Assembly (NCBI GenBank): GCA_014523625.1
Contig: JAATVP010000024.1
Span: 1 to 10,322 of the forward strand
DNA length: 10,322 nt
DNA from: Nitrososphaerales archaeon TH5896
GTDB lineage: Archaea > Thermoproteota > Nitrososphaeria > Nitrososphaerales > Nitrososphaeraceae
Direction of reading: 5' to 3'
Position numbers and translations under genes: made by a program. The stretch's first letter is position 1; each line of letters begins with the position of its first letter. The notes below the pieces were generated by a model that did no database searches, was not told where the DNA came from, and saw only the letters and a program-made list of their open reading frames with translations. Positions 1 through 6,244 of this stretch are shown here, in pieces.

Positions 1-202
1 CTTCTATCTCTCCCGCTGTCCAACTTCATTGAATTGTGTGTTTAATCTTGAAATTGATTGGAATTGATCGACCCTAATTGACGACGAAGGACTAAACATT
101 CGCTATCGAAATTAAAATAATGAATCAGCAGAATCCTTTCGACATTTACATGCAAATATGATAAAACAGTTGCTAGTTCTTCAACCTAGAAACAGAATGG
201 AT
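1..202. other. Non-coding left edge, downstream of moaC-moaB
   Basis: This stretch follows the stop codon of the minus-strand moaC-moaB gene and I see no convincing gene in it. A minus-strand ATG at 27-29 opens a frame that stays open for nine codons to the window edge, so a further minus-strand gene could begin here, but nothing within those few codons identifies it. Plus-strand frames all reach a stop within about 65 bases. No strong T-run marks a terminator on the minus strand. Confidence 0.5.
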
Positions 203-1129
203 TTAGTGACCATGACCTTCCAGCATCTGAAATATGTGCATAATACCGGGAAACAATGAATCAAGTGATTCTCTGACAGCCCTTTCACTACCAGGGAGGT
301 TGACAATCACGGTACCTCCTCTCACTCCTCCAGTACCTCTCGAAAGCATTGATAACGGAGTCCTCTTTTGACCGTATGCCCTCAACGTCTCACTTATTCC
401 ACTCACTTGTTTTTCAATCACATTGGTAGTCGCTTCGGGCGTCACGTCTCGCGGACCAACTCCAGTTCCCCCGCTTGTGAGCACGATATCGACTCCCAAT
501 TCATCGCACAGTCTGACGAGCTCAACCTCAATAACCTTTTGTTCATCTGCTATTATTTTGTATTCCTTTACTTCCACTCCGTATTTTGCGAGTCTCTCGA
601 GGATGACCTTCCCTGATTTATCCTCTTTTTGAGTCCTTGAGTCGCTCATTACCAATACAGCAGCTCGAAGCGTCCTGTTATAGGTTTGGAGAAATGACTT
701 CAATCCGCCAGTTTTTTCCAGGAGTTTGATAGATTCAACCTCTAAATTATCGTCTATAGGCTTTAACATATCATAGATGGTCAGCGCTGCTATACAAGCA
801 CCCGTGAGTGCCTCCATTTCGACACCGGTCTTATTTACGTTTTTCACAGTGACAATAATTTTGATCCTCCCTTCGGCTGTCATATCAAACTTAACGGCGA
901 TATGATCAATAGATATTGGATGGCAATAGGGTAATAAATCCCAGGTCCGTTTAGCTGCCATATTAGCTGAAATTCTTGCCGCATCAAATATATTCCCTTT
1001 AGGGACTTTTCCGTTATTTACAAGTGTTACTGTGAATGGGGATATTTTAATAACGGCTTGAGCTACAGCCATCCTAGAGGTATCTGGCTTATCACTTATA
1101 TCATACATCCCACCATTAGTCATTTCCAA
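203..1129 (-). CDS. moaC-moaB: Bifunctional molybdenum cofactor protein MoaC-MoaB fusion
   Basis: Two cofactor enzymes are joined in one 308-residue chain. Residues 1-150 are MoaC (cyclic pyranopterin monophosphate synthase, working after MoaA). The family blocks KGNIFDAARI, AAKRTWDLLPYCHP, GVEMEALTGA and TIYDMLK are present, and by alignment from memory K44, H70, D120 and K123 match the E. coli catalytic residues K51, H77, D128 and K131. Residues 154-308 are a MoaB/MogA domain with TSGGTG (218-223), GPRDVTPEAT (225-234) and LPGS (278-281), expected to adenylylate molybdopterin before metal insertion; archaeal MoaB proteins are known to do this. The linker is only a few residues. The ATG at 1129 lies 13 bases after the moaE stop, so the gene is the last member of the moaD-moaE unit. 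ATG codons at residues 3 and 8 are alternative starts. Such MoaC/MoaB fusions are known in other prokaryotes. Confidence 0.95.
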   Translation of the reverse strand: MEMTNGGMYDISDKPDTSRMAVAQAVIKISPFTVTLVNNGKVPKGNIFDAARISANMAAKRTWDLLPYCHPISIDHIAVKFDMTAEGRIKIIVTVKNVNKTGVEMEALTGACIAALTIYDMLKPIDDNLEVESIKLLEKTGGLKSFLQTYNRTLRAAVLVMSDSRTQKEDKSGKVILERLAKYGVEVKEYKIIADEQKVIEVELVRLCDELGVDIVLTSGGTGVGPRDVTPEATTNVIEKQVSGISETLRAYGQKRTPLSMLSRGTGGVRGGTVIVNLPGSERAVRESLDSLFPGIMHIFQMLEGHGH

Positions 1130-1142
1130 TTTTTCCCAAAAG

Positions 1143-1580
1143 TTATTTCTTTGTCGGGAGTATAAGTGTACCTCCTAGCCATTTTTTACCTCCGTTAGTT
1201 ATTTCCATCTTCCAAATAGGTACTCTAGTCTTTACGTTATCTATAACGTATCTACAACAATCAAAAGCTTCTTTTCTGTGTTTTGATGAAACGATTATGA
1301 CCACACTTACTTCGCCCACATTCAAAGTTCCAATTCGATGTAAAACTGTAATCCCTTCTATCTCCCATTTCTGTTTAGCCTCACTTTCAATATCAGAAAA
1401 GATCTCCTCTGCCATTGTTTCATAAGCTTCATAACTTAATTGTAACAATTTGAAATTTTCACTATCATATTCTCTGACTGTTCCTATGAACACGACTGTT
1501 CCACCTACAGATGTGTTTTGACGATCTACGAGCAATTGATTTACGTCAATTATTTCAGATGTCAGATAACCCAGCGAAAC
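1143..1580 (-). CDS. moaE: Molybdopterin synthase large subunit MoaE; start codon unclear
   Basis: MoaE is the large catalytic subunit of molybdopterin synthase; it binds cyclic pyranopterin monophosphate and takes sulfur from the MoaD thiocarboxylate. The core GGTVVFIGTVRE, a KHR motif, and KTRVPIWKMEI match the family. Numbered from the first usable start (TTG, 1533-1535; 130 residues), R21, H86-R87, K102 and K109 correspond to E. coli R39, H103-R104, K119 and K126. That TTG has no ribosome-binding site and lies too far downstream: the 15 codons before it (VSLGYLTSEIIDVNQ) are open and resemble the usual MoaE N-terminus, a strand followed by a DVN-type helix start. They run back to the moaD stop with no ATG, GTG or TTG. 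The coordinates given include this extension, which brings the protein to about 145 residues, near the usual 140-155. A CTG at 1572-1574, ten bases after GGAGG inside moaD, is one candidate start. Confidence 0.9.
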   Translation of the reverse strand, partial: VSLGYLTSEIIDVNQLLVDRQNTSVGGTVVFIGTVREYDSENFKLLQLSYEAYETMAEEIFSDIESEAKQKWEIEGITVLHRIGTLNVGEVSVVIIVSSKHRKEAFDCCRYVIDNVKTRVPIWKMEITNGGKKWLGGTLILPTKK

Positions 1581-1844
1581 TCAGCCTCCACTAATTGGAG
1601 GTAATATAGCTAATTCATCGGTCTTTTGAATCAATTCTCTATCGCCTACAGCTCTTCGATTGACCGATATAGTGAATTGGGCGTTGGCGACTGATAAGAT
1701 TGGAAATGATTCGCAAAGCTTTTTTCTAACATCTCCGGCAGTCATATTATCAGTCCAATCTACGTCAATTCTATCCTTACCCAAGAGGTCTTTAACAGAA
1801 GCATATAATCTTAGGTCTACTATACTTCTAGTGTCTGCTACCAT
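1581..1844 (-). CDS. moaD: Molybdopterin synthase sulfur-carrier subunit MoaD
   Basis: This 87-residue ubiquitin-fold protein is the sulfur carrier of molybdopterin synthase. The beta-grasp pattern is visible (VDLRLYASVKDLLG at the first strand, a helix around AGDVRKKLCESFP, then ISVNRRAV and DELAILPPISGG). It ends exactly at the Gly-Gly that is adenylylated and thiocarboxylated. The ATG at 1844 is the only reasonable start because an in-frame TGA lies four codons upstream; a G-rich stretch (GGGGGTTGAG) about ten bases upstream may serve as a weak ribosome-binding site. The gene heads the moaD-moaE-moaC/B unit, and its stop codon is followed in the same frame by moaE sequence. Length is normal for the family (about 80-90 residues). 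Confidence 0.93.
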   Translation of the reverse strand: MVADTRSIVDLRLYASVKDLLGKDRIDVDWTDNMTAGDVRKKLCESFPILSVANAQFTISVNRRAVGDRELIQKTDELAILPPISGG

Positions 1845-1885
1845 ATGTAAAGCTCAACCCCCGTCCAAGTCGTGTATCTCAAAGC

Positions 1886-1901
1886 AGATCTTCTTCGATC
1901 T
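1886..1901. repeat. Palindrome in the moaD leader (AGATC-6-GATCT)
   Basis: The five-base arms AGATC and GATCT flank TTCTTC. The element lies between the putative moaD TATA box and the start codon, about where transcription should begin. Archaeal repressors often bind at such positions, so an operator is possible, but the arms are short and chance is a fair alternative. Confidence 0.25.
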
Positions 1902-1912
1902 ACAACTATAAT

Positions 1913-1922
1913 ACATATAATT
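1913..1922 (-). promoter_or_regulatory. Putative TATA box for the moaD operon
   Basis: The minus strand reads AATTATATGT here, close to the archaeal TATA consensus. Transcription would begin near 1890, giving a leader of about 45 bases before the moaD ATG. It is the best TATA-like string between moeA and moaD. Confidence 0.35.
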
Positions 1923-1954
1923 CAATTGGTCTTGCCTATCGATTCGAGATTATT

Positions 1955-1976
1955 TTCCAAGTGTTGCATCTTGGAA
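1955..1976. repeat. Inverted repeat between moeA and moaD (TTCCAAG-8-CTTGGAA)
   Basis: Two perfect seven-base arms, TTCCAAG and CTTGGAA, flank an eight-base loop. The element is 110 bases past the moeA stop and about 35-60 bases upstream of the putative moaD TATA box. No T-run follows it on either strand, so it does not look like a simple terminator; an operator or an RNA hairpin at the moeA 3' end are possible. Confidence 0.35.
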
Positions 1977-2085
1977 TTACATGATCCAGAGCGAAATCAT
2001 TGAATTTACAGTATCACAAATTTTCTCAAACGACCAGCAACCCATTAGGATCTTTCACAACTCAACTTACAACTCCAAGGAATGA

Positions 2086-3384
2086 TTATGTTGTTTCCTG
2101 TATGTTCTTAAATAAAGTAACCTCTACAACCTCGCCCTTTCTTATCACATTACCATGAGCGATCCGGTTATTCACAGCTACTATCCCATTTGAATTTGTC
2201 AAAGTAGAAATCAGACTTGGACCGCTGGCGCTAACCGGTCTGGCCAAGAAAGCATTATTATGGCGGTAAACTATAACTCTTACGAATGTCAAAAAACCCC
2301 TGTGAACGGTTATATCATTGGTAATCTTCGCCATTAGTCTTGCTTTAACTGGCCCCTGCGTACCCAATAACTTGGACAATATTGGTAATCCAAAAGTAGA
2401 AAAAGCTGCATACGCAGAGACTGGAAAACCTGGACAGATAATGATGGGAGTATTTCTCACAATTCCAAGTCCGGTAGGGGACCCTGGTTTCATAGCTATT
2501 CCATGAACTACTAGTCCAGGTTTTCCGAGCCTGTTTACAAGCAAAGGTGTATAGTCCTTCTCTCCTACTGATGCTCCACCGGATACGACGATCATATCCA
2601 GCTTTAATGCTGATTTCAATTTCTCAAATATTTCATCTGGATCATCTTTGCACAATCCCAAATCAACGGAATCTCCACCAGCTTCCTGTACCAAACAAGA
2701 CAACATGTATCTATTACTTTCAAAAATTCTTGCATCATTTTGCGGACGGCTTCCAGGCTCTGTGAGCTCATCGCCTGTAGCTAATATACCAACACTTGGC
2801 TTATTGACCACAGGGATCCTATAAAGTCCCATGGATGCAACTAATGCCACATCTTGAGGAGTAATCCATGTTCCCTTTCTCAAGACCAATTGTCCTTCGG
2901 TAACGTCGCTACCTTTGGAAGTTACATGGTCACCTCGATTGACAGGCTTGGAAATCTTAATTAATCTATTTACTTCAGTAATTGTATCTTCAAACATGAT
3001 CACAGAATCTCTGCCCTTTGGAAGTTTGGCTCCAGTGGCAATCTCGAGTGCTTGTCCTTTTCCAATGAGATGTGACGATGTACGTTGTCCCGCAAGCCTC
3101 TTACCTATTATCTTAAGGTAAATCGGGGACTGACGCGTTACATTAGCTGTTTCAGATGAGGACACCGCAAACCCATCCCTATCAGCCCGATCAAAAGGGG
3201 GAACACTCATAGGTGAATACAGGTCTTTTGCAAGAACTCGCCCGTTAGATTCCAGTAAAGATACATTTTCTACTCTCCTTGTATTGAACTTTGAAATGTT
3301 AAAAGATGAAAATAGCTTGACCAGAGCAGTCTCGACTGAAATGAATGTTCTGGAGCTTTTCCTAGATCCTAGCATCCTAGTCAT
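2086..3384 (-). CDS. moeA: Molybdopterin molybdenumtransferase MoeA
   Basis: MoeA inserts molybdate (or tungstate) into adenylylated molybdopterin, the last step of basic cofactor synthesis. The 432 residues match the usual length of about 400-420. Family blocks appear in order: SPMSVPPFDRADRDGFAV (57-74), ALEIATGAKLPKGRDSVI (112-129), the molybdopterin-binding-fold core ATGDELTEPG (202-211), VVSGGASVGEKDYT (266-279), MKPGSPTGLGI (298-308) and ICPGFPVSAYAAF (316-328), then the C-terminal beta domain with ARPVSASGPS (381-390). The usual MDGYA is RDGFA here, keeping the aspartate. The start may be the ATG at 3384 or the ATG three codons later; a GGTGA is spaced suitably (nine bases) only for the second. 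It lies upstream of moaD in the same direction but 241 bases away, so it may be a separate transcript. Confidence 0.95.
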   Translation of the reverse strand: MTRMLGSRKSSRTFISVETALVKLFSSFNISKFNTRRVENVSLLESNGRVLAKDLYSPMSVPPFDRADRDGFAVSSSETANVTRQSPIYLKIIGKRLAGQRTSSHLIGKGQALEIATGAKLPKGRDSVIMFEDTITEVNRLIKISKPVNRGDHVTSKGSDVTEGQLVLRKGTWITPQDVALVASMGLYRIPVVNKPSVGILATGDELTEPGSRPQNDARIFESNRYMLSCLVQEAGGDSVDLGLCKDDPDEIFEKLKSALKLDMIVVSGGASVGEKDYTPLLVNRLGKPGLVVHGIAMKPGSPTGLGIVRNTPIIICPGFPVSAYAAFSTFGLPILSKLLGTQGPVKARLMAKITNDITVHRGFLTFVRVIVYRHNNAFLARPVSASGPSLISTLTNSNGIVAVNNRIAHGNVIRKGEVVEVTLFKNIQETT

Positions 3385-3531
3385 TCACCGTTGAAAGTCA
3401 TGAATACTAGCCAATAAGTTTTCATCTTAATAGATCTCTTCCAAACTCAGAATCTCGATTTTGTGTCAACCTTTGATCCAATATTAACCAGGCATTTTTA
3501 ACTAGATGAGCCGGTAGGAGGGAACAACCCG

Positions 3532-3548
3532 GGTTTCGACTCCGAACC
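3532..3548. repeat. Compact hairpin in the G+C-rich island
   Basis: GGTTTCG (3532-3538) and CGAACC (3543-3548) can pair around a four-base loop with one bulged base. It sits in a G+C-rich patch in otherwise AT-rich spacer DNA, which sometimes marks structured RNA in AT-rich genomes. It resembles part of a tRNA T-arm (TTCGACTC) but the stem does not pair as a T-arm would, and no other tRNA arms are present. Confidence 0.25.
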
Positions 3549-3590
3549 ACCTGTTTATTGCATTTGAAACTATTGCCATTCAATGTGTAC

Positions 3591-3595
3591 AAAAA
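3591..3595 (-). terminator. Possible T-run terminator after the protease gene
   Basis: The minus strand has TTTTT about 19 bases beyond the protease stop codon. Archaeal termination often needs only a T-run, so this is a plausible but weak signal. Confidence 0.25.
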
Positions 3596-3613
3596 TTATG
3601 CATACTGAGCTAC

Positions 3614-4807
3614 TCATCTAGCTGTAGAAGGAAGAAATGTCTGAACTACTCCGTCTCTTTCCAAGGGTTGGCCATTCCGTAGTAAACTAAAGGAGATGTT
3701 GTCTCCTACTGATTTGTATTCCTGAATATATGCTAAAAGTTGCTCGAACCTGTCTACAGAAATCCCATCTATAGCAGTTATTATGTCTCCTCCAAGTATC
3801 TCCCCATATTCATTTGTATCACTCCCCTGCAAGCCTGCTAAATCTGCAGTCCCATCCCTCTGCAGCTTGCTTACAAAAACGCCATGCATAGCAAGTGGTA
3901 TATTTGTAGAGTTGATCATACGTTGAATCAAATCCGGAGTGAGTGTTTCTCCAATAATCCCGATCCCAGGGTGAAGGTAATAACCGTTCTCAACGATTGA
4001 CGACGCGACTCGATTGACTATATTCGATGGAATTACTGCTGTCATTCCAGGGAATTGTCCCAAAGGTACACCCACAGGGTTTAGCCTACCGTAGATCATT
4101 CCTACGACTTTTCCAGATGCATCCATCAGTGGTCCACCTGAGTTACCAGGATTCACTGTTACATCAGATTGAATGATGTTAGGTATAGAGAATCCACCAG
4201 CTGGAAATGCTAATACATAATCTGTTTTACTTACTAACCCCCCGGTCATGGACGGACCTGTCGAGCCAAAATTGTAACCAATGGTCACGACAGGATCCCC
4301 AACACGCAATGTACTTGAATTACCCACACTCACTGGTCTAAGGATGTCGTTAATAACAGATAATCGATTCTGCATTGTAGTTGCAGTCATCATCGAGTTT
4401 TGATTTACAGCAGTGGAATTCACTTTTAGAATCGCTACATCACTAAAGGGATCAGCCCCTACTAATGTTGCCGGATACCTTTCTCCTTCACTTGATATTA
4501 TATCCACATTCCTAGCACCTGATAATAAGTGATAAGCGGTAATAATGTGTCCCTTATCACCAAAAACATAACCTGTACCTAATTCAGTTAAATTTTGAAT
4601 CTGGGGATTAAAAAGATTCGTAGGTATCGTATTCATGACGCTCACTGTTGAATGTTTTAGTTCATCGAATATCATCTGCGGGGAGATTGACACATTGCTT
4701 TCTTGTGGGGAAGCAAACGACAATTCCTGAGTACAAAAGATACACGCAAAGACAGCCATGGTTAACGAAACAAACACACCATACCGAATCCTACTCAGAA
4801 TCAACAC
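3614..4807 (-). CDS. Exported HtrA/DegP-like serine protease with one PDZ domain
   Basis: This 397-residue protein is a trypsin-fold protease of the HtrA (S1C) type, probably acting outside the cytoplasmic membrane on damaged proteins. A signal peptide is visible: basic start (RIRYG), hydrophobic core 11-27, likely cleavage after SFA (30-32). The triad is H93 (ITAYHLLSG), D123 (DPFSDVAILKV) and S223 (NPGNSGGPL). GTGYVFG (77-83) and SDVTVNPG (214-221) are also family-typical. Residues 285-390 form a PDZ domain ending GGDIITAIDGISVDRFEQL and SFSLLRNG. Between ILKV (126-129) and STLRVGDPV (165-173) there is a polar insertion about 25 residues longer than in DegP. The start is GTG at 4805-4807, since an in-frame TAG lies two codons upstream; TTG at the next codon is an alternative. 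A TATA box 33 bases upstream suggests a very short leader. No chaperone or regulator gene is adjacent. Confidence 0.88.
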   Translation of the reverse strand: MLILSRIRYGVFVSLTMAVFACIFCTQELSFASPQESNVSISPQMIFDELKHSTVSVMNTIPTNLFNPQIQNLTELGTGYVFGDKGHIITAYHLLSGARNVDIISSEGERYPATLVGADPFSDVAILKVNSTAVNQNSMMTATTMQNRLSVINDILRPVSVGNSSTLRVGDPVVTIGYNFGSTGPSMTGGLVSKTDYVLAFPAGGFSIPNIIQSDVTVNPGNSGGPLMDASGKVVGMIYGRLNPVGVPLGQFPGMTAVIPSNIVNRVASSIVENGYYLHPGIGIIGETLTPDLIQRMINSTNIPLAMHGVFVSKLQRDGTADLAGLQGSDTNEYGEILGGDIITAIDGISVDRFEQLLAYIQEYKSVGDNISFSLLRNGQPLERDGVVQTFLPSTAR

Positions 4808-4836
4808 CTTCGTCTATTGGATGGGGGTATTTCCCT

Positions 4837-4844
4837 GTTATAAG
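4837..4844 (-). promoter_or_regulatory. TATA box for the protease gene
   Basis: The minus strand reads CTTATAAC, centred about 33 bases before the GTG start. With transcription beginning about 26 bases downstream of the box, the leader would be only some six bases, which fits archaeal genes lacking a ribosome-binding site. Confidence 0.5.
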
Positions 4845-4924
4845 TTATTAAGACTTGAATTTTTCTTGGGTATATTAACTGTCAGACAGCCATCAATAAA
4901 CAGTACCACCGATTAAAAGGTCAA

Positions 4925-4936
4925 AGCTTTAACTAG
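4925..4936 (+). repeat. Direct repeat copy 1 (AGCTTTAACTAG)
   Basis: This 12-base string recurs exactly at 5189-5200. The first copy overlaps the left arm of the inverted repeat at 4931-4954. An exact 12-base match within about 1 kb of AT-rich DNA is somewhat unlikely by chance but not decisive. Confidence 0.35.
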
Positions 4937-4954
4937 TAGAGCATGAGACTAGTT
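4931..4954. repeat. Inverted repeat AACTAGT-10-ACTAGTT upstream of the protease
   Basis: Perfect seven-base arms flank a ten-base spacer. The element lies 87-110 bases upstream of the centre of the protease TATA box, where an activator or repressor could bind. The spacing of about 17 bases between arm starts is close to 1.6 helical turns. Function is inferred only from symmetry and position. Confidence 0.35.
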
Positions 4955-5188
4955 GACGATAATATTTCAAAAAATCACTTTCTTCACATTCATAGCAGGA
5001 TTGCTTTGAGCCATATGCTTATATGAATAGGTAGCCTTTATCGTAAACTGTTATTCAAAAATTAGAACAAGTTATTATCACTGGTGGGAAACATAATACT
5101 TTCATAAAAGAGTACAGTCATTTCTGTAGCAGGTGATGACAAATCATTAGGTCGACAACATTTCAGTATAGTATATCTAAAAAATGTG

Positions 5189-5200
5189 AGCTTTAACTAG
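5189..5200 (+). repeat. Direct repeat copy 2 (AGCTTTAACTAG)
   Basis: This is the exact second copy of the 12-base string at 4925-4936, 264 bases away. Here the inverted-repeat partner arm is absent, and an AAT microsatellite follows directly. Confidence 0.35.
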
Positions 5201-5202
5201 AA

Positions 5203-5219
5203 AATAATAATAATAATAA
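5203..5219 (+). repeat. AAT trinucleotide microsatellite
   Basis: Five perfect AAT units are followed by A-rich sequence. It lies in non-coding DNA and is probably a slippage product with no evident role. Confidence 0.8.
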
Positions 5220-5558
5220 AAAATGCTGTCTGCTGATATCGCACGAAAACATTAAAACTACCCCCCATGATTTAGGGTCAAGGTTGAAAAGTCATATTCT
5301 AATTTTATGCAAAGAATTGATACAACAGTAGTATCTTTTGTGGCTTGTACTATTACATCGAAGTATTATTCCAAGAGTACATTGTTAAAGGAAAATAGAG
5401 GAAATCAGATTGATATCTTAATTGCAAGAATTGTGAGAGTAGCTATGAATACTATATGAATATCATAACTGATGACACATGTACCACTTTGTTTCTCCAT
5501 ACTTACACTAAGAATGTTAGTTCCATATTATTCTCGCAACTCGTCATTTTGGATTTGA

Positions 5559-5675
5559 CTAAATATAATGAAATTTGAGCTTACATCTAACATAATGCAT
5601 CTTCAGATCATCCTTATCTACAAACCCAGATGTGCAATTTAGGACTTCTGGATTGAAGGATAGAAGTAGGCACAT
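5559..5675 (-). pseudogene. Possible degraded C2H2-type zinc-finger mini-protein
   Basis: A 38-codon frame opens with ATG at 5673-5675 and ends with TAG at 5559-5561. Its middle reads CTSGFVDKDDLKMHYVRC. This fits the C-x3-F-x5-L-x2-H-x3-(C/H) half of a C2H2/C2HC finger exactly, but the first cysteine expected two to four residues earlier is missing (EVLNC). Small single-finger proteins are common in archaea, so this may be a relic with a damaged N-terminus, or a chance frame. No promoter or ribosome-binding site is evident. Confidence 0.25.
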
Positions 5676-5874
5676 TAAACTTCAAATGTAACAAGTCCAA
5701 AATATTGTCAGCGCAATTCTTTGATTGATGAGACGATCATGAATAATATTGTGATACGGAACCTAGTTTGGTCCAATCGAGGAGTATCACCTCCTAAATA
5801 TTGAGCAAAACTATAGTTTTGACGTAGACTCAAACAGTCCAAGCTAGATTGGATAGATAGAAACATCATCGCAA

Positions 5875-6244
5875 CTAATCTACACAGATCCCTGGGATTG
5901 CTACTTTTTTTGAATAAGTGAGGAGACATCACAGTATTAGGAAGTAGCATGGCCATGTTCGATCGGAATTCAGGTTTATTAAACGCCTGTCTAAAATGCG
6001 CTACAGATTCCCATACCACGTAATTAACGAATGTAGAACTCCCAGCAATACCTCGGTGCAATTGAGCAGAAATGAAACCAGGTTGCTGTTTAAAGACCTT
6101 GGTAGTCTCAGCAAAAACCTTTAGAAACTCTTCGACTTCGTCAGGACTCACATTGAACTTATTCATCAAGATAACTGGTCCAACCTCCGTTTCGAATTGC
6201 TCATTGAGTGTTACCGTATCATCCATTTCAATGATTTTCACCAT
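5875..6244 (-). pseudogene. ABM-fold monooxygenase-like protein, frameshifted near its C-terminus
   Basis: The protein belongs to the antibiotic biosynthesis monooxygenase (ABM) fold: small ferredoxin-like dimers that oxidise quinones or other compounds, degrade haem, or have unknown roles. Residues 22-90 show the pattern PVILMNKFNV, a helix with EVEEFLKVFAETT, PGFISAQLHRG, FVNYVVWES and HFRQAFNKPEF. The frame starts at ATG 6244 and is normal to SPHLFKK (107-113). There a run of seven A (5905-5911) shifts it, and the literal frame continues to 5708 with a 65-residue tail unlike the family. With six A the frame would read VAIPGICVD and stop with TAG at 5875-5877, giving 122 residues, which fits endings I recall in this family. 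The coordinates given follow the repaired frame. The shift may be a sequencing error, a true late mutation or slippage; only the last nine residues are affected, so function may survive. The substrate is unknown. Confidence 0.8.

Larger units (their letters stand above)
3385..3613. other. Intergenic region with a G+C-rich island, between protease and moeA
   Basis: These 229 bases separate two minus-strand genes and should hold the moeA promoter, but I find no clear TATA box; AACTTATTGG about 34 bases before the ATG is the best string. Bases 3508-3553 are markedly richer in G+C than the surroundings and contain a hairpin-forming element, listed separately. No open frame of note is present. Confidence 0.4.
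4845..5874. other. AT-rich gene-poor region of about 1 kb
   Basis: No frame here reads as a recognisable intact gene on either strand. The stretch holds an inverted repeat (4931-4954), a 12-base direct repeat (4925-4936 and 5189-5200), an AAT microsatellite (5203-5219), a 50-codon plus-strand frame without recognisable features (5307-5459) and a 38-codon minus-strand frame resembling a damaged zinc finger (5559-5675). Its right end, 5708-5874, is only out-of-frame read-through of the neighbouring ABM gene. I see no tRNA, no box C/D pair and no terminal repeats of a mobile element. Confidence 0.5.

Noticed and set aside
368..632. Plus-strand frames opposite moaC-moaB, and similar frames opposite moeA, the protease and the kinase
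   Set aside because: They lie fully antisense to confidently identified genes and their translations show no domain signature.
3531..3613. tRNA-like pieces: TTCGACTC on the plus strand and GTAGCTCAGT on the minus strand
   Set aside because: They lie on opposite strands, the T-arm stem does not pair, and no acceptor or anticodon arm can be built.
5131..5140. Box C-like GTGATGA for a C/D guide RNA
   Set aside because: No CTGA box D follows at the usual distance, so a guide RNA is not supported.
5307..5459. Plus-strand 50-codon frame (MQRIDTTVVSF...)
   Set aside because: No recognisable motif, no ribosome-binding site and no TATA box at the right distance; a frame of this length is expected by chance in 1 kb.
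5708..5874. Long C-terminal tail of the ABM protein in the literal frame
   Set aside because: The tail begins exactly at the A7 run and has no ABM character, while the alternative frame gives a short family-like end and stop. I treat the tail as out-of-frame sequence.
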